7,485 nt of DNA from Planctomycetota bacterium (GTDB taxonomy: Bacteria > Planctomycetota > PUPC01 > JABMSA01 > JAUWKK01), in the NCBI GenBank assembly GCA_030614245.1, contig JAUWKK010000128.1, positions 1 to 7,485 of the forward strand, written 5' to 3'. Below, one piece after another: positions 1 to 5,437 of this stretch. The notes below the pieces were generated by a model. It did not search any database. It saw only the letters and a program-made list of their open reading frames with translations, and had not been told where the DNA came from. Numbering within the stretch: the stretch's first letter is position 1; every line of letters begins with the position of its first letter. Both the position numbers and the translations under genes were made by a program.

Positions 1-462
1 CCGGATAGCCTCGCGGATGTTGGCCAGGTTCGCCCTGCATTGCAGGGCAGCTTGCGTCTCGGCGGCCCGCTCGTCATCTTCGCTCGGCAGGCATTCCCTC
101 TCGGGGTCCGCGCCGAAGTCCGGCATCGGCTCTCGCCATGGCTTTATCGCGTCGGGACTGCCCCCCGAAGTGATCAGGAGCAGCAGCCAGATGCCGGCGC
201 CAACGGCGAACGGTGCGACGATCAGGCCGATCCACGCCATCGGTGCGGCCCTGCCGGACGCCATCGACCGGCTCAACGCTATCACGCACAGAACCACACC
301 GACCAGCGCACAAGCGATACCCAGCCCGGGCACCACTCCAAGCAGCACGAGCACAAGCCCCGCAAGGGCAAAGCCGCCGGATTCCCGCCGCACTCCCGGC
401 GGCCTCCGAGAATCGTGCGTCCTCTGGTAATATGTCCGTTCGCCTTCCAATCCCGAATCCAT
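1..462 (-). CDS. DUF4190-like two-helix membrane protein, 3' end cut off by window edge
   Basis: The frame opens at ATG 462 and stays open for 154 codons to the window edge, so the C-terminus is missing. An in-frame TGA at 490-492 and the lack of any other ATG between fix this start; the Shine-Dalgarno is weak. Residues 1-30 are polar and Arg-rich, hence probably cytoplasmic. Two hydrophobic segments follow, about 31-64 (Gly/Val/Leu-rich) and 74-98. This is the pattern of DUF4190-type small membrane proteins, of unknown function. After residue 100 the chain is acidic, then ends with Q-C-R-A-N-L-A-N-I at 141-149. That resembles the first helix of the pseudopilin-like (type II secretion G-like) domains of Planctomycetota, so the missing part may be such a domain outside the membrane. 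The membrane-protein call is firm; the family and domain fusion are inferred. A good promoter lies about 65 bp upstream. Confidence 0.7.
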   Translation of the reverse strand, partial: MDSGLEGERTYYQRTHDSRRPPGVRRESGGFALAGLVLVLLGVVPGLGIACALVGVVLCVIALSRSMASGRAAPMAWIGLIVAPFAVGAGIWLLLLITSGGSPDAIKPWREPMPDFGADPERECLPSEDDERAAETQAALQCRANLANIREAIR

Positions 463-528
463 AGCATCACCGACAAAGAAGACGCCATCTCACCGACGGC
501 ATGCACCCGATTTCAACAGCGCCACCCT

Positions 529-557
529 ATCATACTGTTGAAGAACACGGCTTGCAA
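529..557 (-). promoter_or_regulatory. Predicted sigma70-type promoter for the DUF4190-like gene
   Basis: Read on the minus strand there is a -35 box TTGCAA (552-557), a 17-bp spacer and a -10 box TATGAT (529-534). Both hexamers match the consensus at four or five of six positions, with ideal spacing. Transcription would start near 522, giving a leader of about 60 nt before ATG 462. Not experimentally supported. Confidence 0.6.
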
Positions 558-560
558 GCC
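549..560. promoter_or_regulatory. 12-bp perfect palindrome over a -35 box (operator candidate)
   Basis: GGCTTGCAAGCC is a perfect inverted repeat with no loop. It covers the entire -35 hexamer of the minus-strand promoter in the divergent region between the membrane-protein gene and the response-regulator gene. Its placement is that of a repressor or activator site for a dimeric DNA-binding protein, but no regulator can be named. Confidence 0.3.
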
Positions 561-614
561 ATGTCACGCAGAGTTCGGCTCGGCTCAACGGCGCAGCAAC
601 CCGGGGATTTTGCA

Positions 615-643
615 CTGAAAGTGTCCGCGAAGAGGCCGATAAA
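615..643 (+). promoter_or_regulatory. Weak candidate promoter for the response-regulator gene
   Basis: CTGAAA (615-620) and GATAAA (638-643) are separated by 17 bp and each match four of six consensus bases. It is the best pair I see ahead of the GTG start at 704. A short inverted repeat, CGGTGCG (653-659) and CGCACCG (669-675), would then lie in the leader. The match is weak and could be chance. Confidence 0.25.
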
Positions 644-703
644 ACATGTAGACGGTGCGGGATCGGTACGCACCGAGTTCTATGTTTCCCAAGCAGTTTC
701 ACA

Positions 704-1351
704 GTGAAGGTACTAATCGCCGGGGACGATCCCGTATCCCGGCGCATACTTGAAAAGTGCGTGAGGAGCTGGGGCTATGATTTGCTGCTGGCCGAAGACG
801 GCCTGCAAGCGTGGGAGATCATCCAGGCCACGCCCGACATCGGGATATCTATTATAGATTGGATAATGCCCGGCCTCGACGGGACGGAGCTATGCCGAAG
901 GATAAGGTCGCTGAGTGCCCGGCGCTACACGTATATTACAATGTTGACTGTCAACGCTCAGCGTGAAGACCTCCTGGCCGGTCTCGCTGCCGGTGCCGAT
1001 GATTATCTGACCAAGCCCTTCGATCATGACGAATTGCGCCTGCGCCTTGTGAACGGCGAGCGAATCGTCCGCCTCGAAAGTTCGCTCGCCGCGAAAATCG
1101 AAGAACTGGAGCACGCCCTCAACCACGTTGACCGCCTGCAAGGAATGTTGCCCATCTGTATGGACTGCAAGAAGGTCCGAGACGACGACGATTACTGGCA
1201 ACAGATCGATCAATATCTGATAGAAAACATCGGTGCCGACATCACTCACAGCCTGTGCCCGGAATGCCTGGCCAAGCGCTGTGCCGCCATGGATGAGGAG
1301 GATGAAAGGCAGGACAGCATCGGCGTGCAGAATGAAACGGCCGAGGTCTGA
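704..1351 (+). CDS. Response regulator: receiver domain plus C-terminal Cys-rich 'LPIC..CKKVRDD' module
   Basis: The 215-aa product begins with a CheY-like receiver domain (about residues 2-120): acidic pair D8-D9, phosphoacceptor D52 (IIDWIMPGLDG), T82 closing strand 4, and K104-P105 in DDYLTKPF. The set is complete, so phosphorylation by a partner histidine kinase is expected. A helix at about 121-146, probably coiled coil, links to a module at 147-190 with L-P-I-C-x-x-C-K-K-V-R-D-D, a Tyr-Trp pair and a final C-P-E-C. This module is widespread at the C-termini of bacterial sensor kinases and receivers; the paired cysteines (152/155, 185/188) suggest metal binding, though its biochemical role is not established. 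There is no DNA-binding, cyclase or methyltransferase domain. The start is GTG: no other start lies between it and the in-frame TGA at 539-541, and the receiver begins immediately. No Shine-Dalgarno is visible. No kinase gene is adjacent. Confidence 0.88.
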   Translation: MKVLIAGDDPVSRRILEKCVRSWGYDLLLAEDGLQAWEIIQATPDIGISIIDWIMPGLDGTELCRRIRSLSARRYTYITMLTVNAQREDLLAGLAAGADDYLTKPFDHDELRLRLVNGERIVRLESSLAAKIEELEHALNHVDRLQGMLPICMDCKKVRDDDDYWQQIDQYLIENIGADITHSLCPECLAKRCAAMDEEDERQDSIGVQNETAEV

Positions 1352-1415
1352 TCATCGGCGCCTGCCCGCCTGAGGCATGTGCGCAGGGCCCGGCTGTGTC
1401 CCTTCCGGCAGCCGA

Positions 1416-2063
1416 TCAGTGTCCAAAGTGCATTTCCCATTTTTTCGGGTATGTTTCAACTTTGATGAGGTCGTACAGCAGGCTGGGAACCTTGCCGCCA
1501 TTGTCGGGGGTCCCCTCGTCCAGATGCCAGAAGCACCGCACGACAGGAACCTTGTCTTTGTATATCCTGACATCATCCTGGGCGATCTCAGACCACAGCG
1601 GCGCCCTGCGGTTGTCCGCCTCGGACGGGTAATGATTGAATCGGTAGAAATAGCTGCACGGGATCGTGTCCTTTGACTTTCTGGGGTCCTGGCTGGGCCC
1701 GTCGAGGTCTGCGTATCCCAGCTCATCGCGCCAGCCCGGGTCCTTCTTCAGCCAGCGTGGGAAGCAGCCTTCTGCACCTTTCGAGCGGTCCATCGGGCAG
1801 ATGAACAGATTAGGCTCCCTGACGTACTTCGGGAATAACTGCGTAAGCCACTGGGGCATTTGATTGCCGTTCTCGTCGCGGTATTGCTGAATGCAAATGC
1901 CAAGCTGTGCAATCTGTTTCTGGCAGGAGAGCAGCTTCGATTTCGCATTGAGGGACGCCCAGATATTACCGACGAAGAACGCGACACTTATCACGATGAT
2001 CGCGAAGACGACATATCTGAATATTGACGCGTAACGGGACTGGAAATCAAATGGTTCGCCCAT
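1416..2063 (-). CDS. Membrane-anchored pseudopilin-like protein (type II secretion G-like domain)
   Basis: The 215-aa product has a short polar N-terminus, one strongly hydrophobic helix at about 15-36, then an outer domain. Residues 47-62 (C-Q-K-Q-I-A-Q-L-G-I...Y) continue the N-terminal helix, followed by D63-E-N-G, the hydrophobic segment L86-F-I-C-P-M-D92, an S-Y-F-Y-R-F motif near 137, and V-P-V-V-R-C-F-W-H at 172-180. This order is typical of the pseudopilin-like families common in Planctomycetota, where calcium or disulfide stabilisation is often presumed. Unlike true prepilins there is no G-F-T-L-x-E cleavage site and no Glu at +5, so it is probably a fixed membrane protein rather than a pilus subunit. 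Six cysteines would suit an oxidising outer compartment. GGGAG (2071-2075) sits 7 nt before the ATG. Only 30 bp separate it from the proS stop, so co-transcription is likely. Function unknown. Confidence 0.75.
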   Translation of the reverse strand: MGEPFDFQSRYASIFRYVVFAIIVISVAFFVGNIWASLNAKSKLLSCQKQIAQLGICIQQYRDENGNQMPQWLTQLFPKYVREPNLFICPMDRSKGAEGCFPRWLKKDPGWRDELGYADLDGPSQDPRKSKDTIPCSYFYRFNHYPSEADNRRAPLWSEIAQDDVRIYKDKVPVVRCFWHLDEGTPDNGGKVPSLLYDLIKVETYPKKWEMHFGH

Positions 2064-2093
2064 TTCTGCGCTCCCATCGGTACACTGGCGCGT

Positions 2094-3833
2094 TCAGCTA
2101 CTATTTTCGGCCTGTTCGACGCGCTGGTTGATCTCCTCCCGCAGGGCCTGTACCTGGCCGGCAGCAGCATCGGCGGCCTGCTCGACGGGCACCGAGCGGC
2201 GCTCGCCCCGGCCGCGGACCCTCAACTCCACTTCGCCATTCTTCAGGCCGCGCCTGCCCACGATAACCTGCACCGGAATGCCTACAAGGTCGGCGTCCTT
2301 GAACTTGCCACCGGGTGAGGCCTTCCGGGCGTCGAGCAGCACGTCAAACGACCCGCCGAGCTTCCCGTATAGTTCTTCAGCGGCCTGCATCACATCCTCG
2401 TCGTTGGAGTTGAGGGCGAGAATCTCGATCTCATACGGAGCGATGGTGATCGGCCAGATGATGCCGTCCTCGTCATGCGAGCATTCGATAGCCGATGCTA
2501 TGATGCGGTTGATGCCGATCCCATAGCATCCCATCACTATCGTGCGGGCGTGGCCATGTTCATCGAGGTACGTTGCCCCCATTGCCTCGCTGTACTTCGT
2601 TCCAAGTTTGAATACATGACCGATCTCGATGCCGGGACGCAGCCTCAGCGTGCCGGCACAGCGGGGGCAGCCGTCGCCCTCGACCGCGTAACGAGCGCCG
2701 ATCCATTCGGTCACCTCGAAGTCGCGCCCGTGATTCACTCCCACGATGTGCGTGTCCGCCTTGTTGGCACCGACTATGCAGTCGTTAACCGATGCAACAT
2801 CGTGATCGGCGTATATGGGAATTTTCAGCCCGACGGGGCCCGCGAAGCCGACGGGCGCGCCGGTGACCTCCTGGATGGTCTCCGGATCGGCAAGCTCGAG
2901 CTCGCACTTGAGCGCCGAGGCCAGCTTGAGTTCATTTACATCGTGGTCGCCGCGAACTATCACCGCTATCGGCTTCCCGCCGGCGACGAAGATCAGTGTC
3001 TTGAGCAGTTCGCAGGGCTTCCTGTTGAGGAATCGGCTGACCTGCTCGATGGTGCTCATTCCCGGCGTTGCGACTTCTTCGGGTGTTGCCGAGGCGGGTC
3101 CGGCTTGAGCTAACACGCGCGGCTCGCCTTTCTCGAGATTGGCGCCGTAGCCGCAGGTGTCGCACGTGACGAGTTGATCTTCGCCGGCGTCGCAGGGCAC
3201 CATGAACTCGTGAGAAGCGCTCCCGCCCATAGGCCCGGTATCAGCCTCGACCGGCACATAAGGCAGCCCTGCTCGGGCGAAGATGCGGCAGTATGCGTTG
3301 TACATCGCATTGTAGCTGTTGTCCAGCGAATCGACATCGGCATCGAGGCTGTAGGCGTCCTTCATTATGAATTCGCATGTGCGGAGAATACCGAAACGCG
3401 GCCGAGGCTCGTCGCGCATCTTCGTCTGTATCTGATAGAACGTGACCGGCAGTTGGCGATAGCTGCTTATCTCCGTTGCGGCGAGGTCGGTCAGGACTTC
3501 CTCGTGCGTGGGGCCGAGGACGAATTCGCGGCCGTGGCGATCCTTCAGCTTCATCAGCACGTCGCCGAAGTCTTCATAACGGCCGGTCTTGTGCCACAGT
3601 TCGGACGGATGCAGTGTGGGCATGATGATCTCGAGCGCACCGGCACGGTCCATTTCTGTCCGGACGATGTCGATCACCTTCAGCAGCGCGCGGCGCCCCA
3701 GCGGCAGGTATGTATATGCACCCGAGAAAAGCTTCCGAATCAGCCCGGCCCGCAGCATGAGGCGATGGCTGACTACCTCCGCCTCGGAGGGGTCTTCCTT
3801 CAATGTTGGGATGAACGTCTCAGACCAACGCAT
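2094..3833 (-). CDS. proS: Prolyl-tRNA synthetase, bacterial type with INS editing domain
   Basis: This class II aminoacyl-tRNA synthetase joins proline to tRNA-Pro using ATP in the cytoplasm. At 579 aa it has the full bacterial length. Motif 1 lies near 43-85, GPTHEEV at 107-113, motif 2 (R-F-G-I-L-R-T-C-E-F-I-M-K-D-A-Y-S) at 146-162, T-G-P-M-G-G-S-A-S-H-E-F at 199-210 and motif 3 (G-C-Y-G-I-G-I-N-R) at 435-443. Between motifs 2 and 3 sits the INS editing domain (about 255-380) with the conserved L-L-K-T-L-I at 276-281 and G-D-H-D-V-N-E-L-K at 295-303, which removes mischarged Ala-tRNA-Pro. C-x-x-C pairs at 224/227 and 389/392 flank it, as is usual. The anticodon-binding domain follows from about 465; there the usual DDR-x-x-R/S-P/A-G-V-K-F stretch reads D-A-R-K-A-S-P-G-G-K-F (501-511). 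The start matches the family; AAGGAG (3847-3852) lies 13 nt upstream, rather far. Confidence 0.97.
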   Translation of the reverse strand: MRWSETFIPTLKEDPSEAEVVSHRLMLRAGLIRKLFSGAYTYLPLGRRALLKVIDIVRTEMDRAGALEIIMPTLHPSELWHKTGRYEDFGDVLMKLKDRHGREFVLGPTHEEVLTDLAATEISSYRQLPVTFYQIQTKMRDEPRPRFGILRTCEFIMKDAYSLDADVDSLDNSYNAMYNAYCRIFARAGLPYVPVEADTGPMGGSASHEFMVPCDAGEDQLVTCDTCGYGANLEKGEPRVLAQAGPASATPEEVATPGMSTIEQVSRFLNRKPCELLKTLIFVAGGKPIAVIVRGDHDVNELKLASALKCELELADPETIQEVTGAPVGFAGPVGLKIPIYADHDVASVNDCIVGANKADTHIVGVNHGRDFEVTEWIGARYAVEGDGCPRCAGTLRLRPGIEIGHVFKLGTKYSEAMGATYLDEHGHARTIVMGCYGIGINRIIASAIECSHDEDGIIWPITIAPYEIEILALNSNDEDVMQAAEELYGKLGGSFDVLLDARKASPGGKFKDADLVGIPVQVIVGRRGLKNGEVELRVRGRGERRSVPVEQAADAAAGQVQALREEINQRVEQAENSS

Positions 3834-4017
3834 TGTTGTTTGATGTCTCCTTACCGGTATTGTTGTCGATGAGCTGACGGCATAGCCATACCGCCAGCAG
3901 CGGTTCGCCGAGTAGCACGCTCCCGGCGTCAGTGATTTCCGTCTCGACGGGGATCAGCAGCTTCAGTTGAAGAGCTTGATGGCAAGCTTTGCGATTCGCT
4001 CGCCGAGCGCCAGGCAT
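3820..4017 (-). CDS. Doubtful small ORF bridging the flavodoxin and proS genes
   Basis: A 65-codon frame starts at ATG 4017 inside the flavodoxin gene and ends with TGA inside the first codons of proS, covering the whole 129-bp gap. Its first 17 codons merely shadow flavodoxin. From about position 3966 the frame reads as a plausible protein (K-L-L-I-P-V-E-T-E-I-T-D-A-G, then L-L-G-E-P-L-L-A-V-W-L-C-R-Q-L) with mostly G or C in third positions, like the neighbouring genes. A possible internal GTG start is at 3918. No recognised family, no own Shine-Dalgarno, and it contains the proS Shine-Dalgarno. It could be a small coupled protein, the remnant of a longer gene, or chance. Confidence 0.2.
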   Translation of the reverse strand: MPGARRANRKACHQALQLKLLIPVETEITDAGSVLLGEPLLAVWLCRQLIDNNTGKETSNNNALV

Positions 4018-4439
4018 TGCTTCTTGACGCGTGCGTCGGGCGGCCCGACGGATACCGGGCCGTAATGGTCGCCCACGGACGACCCTTCGATGATCATGCC
4101 GTGAATGAGCATCGAATGGATAATGCTCAGGATCGTCGTCTCGTTGCCGCCGCCGATATTGGCCGAAGAGGCGAAGGCACCGCCGACTTTGCCGCTGAGC
4201 TTGCCATGCACGGCTACGCTTTCGTCGAAAAGCTTGCGTATCGGCGCTGCCGCCTGGCCGTAGTACGTCGGAGAACCGATCACTATGGCGTCGTAATCGA
4301 GCAGTGCTTCGACTGTAACCTTGCCCACGGGCTTCAGATCAACATCAACGCCGCCTGCACGCGCCCCTTCGGCCACCAGGTCGGCCATCGCCTTGGTATT
4401 GCCGCCCCGCGAATGATATCCTACAAGGATCTTTGCCAT
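3963..4439 (-). CDS. Flavodoxin-like / NAD(P)H:quinone oxidoreductase-type FMN protein
   Basis: This 158-aa single-domain cytoplasmic protein has the flavodoxin fold signature. After strand 1 (K-I-L-V-G-Y) comes the FMN-phosphate loop H-S-R-G-G-N-T-K at 9-16. The segment A-I-V-I-G-S-P-T-Y-Y-G at 51-61 is the loop over the isoalloxazine ring seen in WrbA/Flavodoxin_2 proteins, and A-S-S-A-N-I-G-G-G-N-E at 90-100 is the third flavin-contacting loop. Full length for the family. Expected role: FMN-dependent electron transfer or two-electron reduction of quinones or similar acceptors; the exact substrate cannot be read from sequence, and the WrbA-specific insertion is not obvious. The ATG at 4439 follows AGGAG (4447-4451) by 7 nt, and a strong promoter lies about 50 bp upstream, making this the first gene of a likely flavodoxin-proS-pseudopilin transcript. 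The 129-bp gap before proS leaves room for an internal promoter. Confidence 0.87.
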   Translation of the reverse strand: MAKILVGYHSRGGNTKAMADLVAEGARAGGVDVDLKPVGKVTVEALLDYDAIVIGSPTYYGQAAAPIRKLFDESVAVHGKLSGKVGGAFASSANIGGGNETTILSIIHSMLIHGMIIEGSSVGDHYGPVSVGPPDARVKKQCLALGERIAKLAIKLFN

Positions 4440-4493
4440 CGGTTAGCTCCTGACGAACACGAAAGATCGGAACCTGCCTTCAAATCGAGGAGT

Positions 4494-4522
4494 ATTCTAA
4501 CGGGCCATAGACTGAATGTAAA
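4494..4522 (-). promoter_or_regulatory. Predicted sigma70-type promoter for the flavodoxin-proS cluster
   Basis: On the minus strand, -35 box TTTACA (4517-4522), 17-bp spacer and -10 box TAGAAT (4494-4499); each hexamer matches five of six consensus bases. Expected transcription start is near 4487, with a leader of about 48 nt before the Shine-Dalgarno-equipped ATG at 4439. It lies downstream of the terminator of the zinc-ribbon gene, so the two units are separated. Confidence 0.7.
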
Positions 4523-4582
4523 GAGCCGACCATTGTGCGGGGAACTATCGCCGACGGTCCCGTCTCGGAATATCGCGCGGCA

Positions 4583-4612
4583 CAAAAGAAGCCGCCACTC
4601 AGGTGAAGCGGC
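4583..4612 (-). terminator. Rho-independent terminator of the zinc-ribbon gene
   Basis: Read on the minus strand: GCCGC (4608-4612), a two-base TT bulge, CAC (4603-4605), loop CTGA, GTG (4596-4598), GCGGC (4591-4595), followed directly by TTCTTTTG (4583-4590). This is an eight-pair GC-rich stem with a U-rich tail, about 90 bp after the stop codon of the zinc-ribbon gene and ahead of the flavodoxin promoter. On the plus strand there is only a three-T run, so termination is mainly for minus-strand transcripts. Confidence 0.75.
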
Positions 4613-4699
4613 GGCGGTTTCGCCTATTGAGCTTCCGTGCAGGACTACCTGCCTGTCCAGCCATAGCAGGTGGAGACAAGGCCTGGGCACGCCGGGCCC

Positions 4700-5032
4700 T
4701 TACAGCTCTTCCAGATACTCAGCGACAGCTTCATCGGAGGCGACAGAATCACTGCCGGCTGTATTGGCCGACCTGGACGACAACAGGATGTTGCGACCGT
4801 TACAGGCCGGGCAGATGCGGTTCCAGGGGCCCTCCGACAGGAATTTCTTGTCGCAAACCAGGCACACCCGCAGGCTGATCTTCGTGCTCCGCTTGCGAAG
4901 TATCGCGCTGTATCGCGCGAGGTCTTCATCAACCGGGCTGCGTCGATTGACTATCTTGCCGCACTCGGTGGAGCAGTATTTTCTCCGGCCGGGTGGAACC
5001 TCGTTTGTGCATCCAGAGCGCTGGCAGATCAT
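4700..5032 (-). CDS. Small protein with two four-cysteine zinc-ribbon-like motifs
   Basis: The 110-aa product holds two cysteine sets. The first is C3-x4-C8-x11-C20-x3-C24, with V-P-P-G-R-R-K-Y-C-S between, a pattern found in small bacterial and phage zinc-finger proteins. The second is C57-x2-C60-x13-C74-x2-C77, with F-L-S-E-G-P-W-N-R-I-C-P-A-C between, a known treble-clef/zinc-ribbon-like motif often written CxxC..F.S.GP.NR.C..C. A basic linker at 40-55 joins them and the tail (about 85-110) is acidic, ending A-V-A-E-Y-L-E-E-L. Zinc binding by both sets is likely; nucleic-acid or protein binding is a guess. GGAGG (5040-5044) sits 7 nt before ATG 5032. It appears monocistronic, with a promoter at 5141-5169 and a terminator at 4583-4612. 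A longer plus-strand frame overlaps it but lacks any recognisable domain. No specific function can be assigned. Confidence 0.72.
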   Translation of the reverse strand: MICQRSGCTNEVPPGRRKYCSTECGKIVNRRSPVDEDLARYSAILRKRSTKISLRVCLVCDKKFLSEGPWNRICPACNGRNILLSSRSANTAGSDSVASDEAVAEYLEEL

Positions 5033-5044
5033 GAGCCGGCCTCC

Positions 5045-5194
5045 TCACCTGCGGTGCAACGGGTCGAGACGCCGAAAGCGACCTTGCCCCTGCTCGCGAG
5101 GCAGCAAATTGCAAGGCCCGTTGCATCGAACACAGTTTTTATTATCGTCATGGCCCTGTTTTTTCTTAAAGGTAAAACCTCGTAAGTCTCCCAA
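5045..5194 (-). CDS. Doubtful 49-codon Cys-containing upstream ORF
   Basis: A TTG-initiated frame (in-frame stop two codons upstream) encodes a basic peptide with N-C-V-R-C-N-G-P-C near residues 20-28 and R-F-R-R-L-D-P-L-H-R-R at the end. Its TGA (5045-5047) abuts the GGAGG that serves the zinc-ribbon gene. The C-x2-C followed by a basic R-R...H-R-R tail resembles half of a zinc finger whose second cysteine pair is lost. Against it, the best promoter I see for the downstream gene (5141-5169) would start transcription inside the frame. It may be a decayed duplicate, a leader peptide, or chance. Confidence 0.18.
   Translation of the reverse strand: MGDLRGFTFKKKQGHDDNKNCVRCNGPCNLLPREQGQGRFRRLDPLHRR
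5141..5169 (-). promoter_or_regulatory. Predicted sigma70-type promoter for the zinc-ribbon gene
   Basis: On the minus strand, -35 box TTAAGA (5164-5169), 17-bp spacer and -10 box GATAAT (5141-5146); matches are four and five of six. The region is locally AT-rich in an otherwise GC-rich neighbourhood. Transcription would begin near 5134, leaving a leader of about 100 nt before ATG 5032. Confidence 0.45.
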
Positions 5195-5385
5195 AAATCA
5201 GCGGCAAGGGTGCTTCGCCAATGCGTAAAGCAGAAGGGATGCTATGTGATGAGGCGCCTCGGGCGGCTTTCTCCGCGATGCGCACGATCCGATCACACGC
5301 GCCTGAGATGCCACGCATCAACCGGCCGGCACGTTGAGGACAGGCCGTTCCGGTACCCTTTGGGGCGCATCCAGCGGAATCACCT

Positions 5386-5415
5386 TTGGACTGTGTTGCC
5401 CTGATCGTGTAGAAT
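5386..5415 (+). promoter_or_regulatory. Predicted sigma70-type promoter for the CCA nucleotidyltransferase gene
   Basis: TTGGAC (5386-5391), 18-bp spacer, TAGAAT (5410-5415). The -10 hexamer is identical to that of the flavodoxin promoter and matches five of six consensus bases; the -35 matches four. Transcription would start near 5422, downstream of the ATG at 5414, which is therefore unlikely to be the translation start if this promoter is used. Confidence 0.5.
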
Positions 5416-5426
5416 GCTCACCGAAT

Positions 5427-5431
5427 GGAGG
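5427..5431 (+). promoter_or_regulatory. Shine-Dalgarno deciding the cca start
   Basis: GGAGG lies 6 nt before the in-frame TTG at 5438, an ideal distance. The only upstream in-frame ATG (5414) has no purine-rich stretch ahead of it. This favours TTG 5438 as the real start. Confidence 0.6.
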
Positions 5432-5437
5432 TCCGAT

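Noticed and set aside
32..48. Perfect 7-bp inverted repeat GCCCTGC-ATT-GCAGGGC
   Set aside because: It lies inside the coding sequence of the membrane protein with no T-run; probably a coincidence of codon choice.
17..618. Two plus-strand frames (17-430 and 40-618)
   Set aside because: Low-complexity Ser/Pro/Arg-rich products without domains, antisense to a frame with two clear membrane helices and a promoter.
4670..5185. 171-codon plus-strand frame
   Set aside because: Antisense to the zinc-ribbon protein; the cysteine spacing, Shine-Dalgarno, promoter and terminator all support the minus strand.
4017..5228. 403-codon plus-strand frame across the flavodoxin start and the zinc-ribbon gene
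   Set aside because: It is antisense to the flavodoxin and the eight-cysteine protein, crosses a terminator and a promoter on the other strand, and shows no domain. Long antisense frames are expected at this GC content.
5251..5260. Palindrome GAGGCGCCTC upstream of cca
   Set aside because: A 10-bp GC-rich palindrome more than 120 bp from the predicted promoter; easily chance at this GC content.
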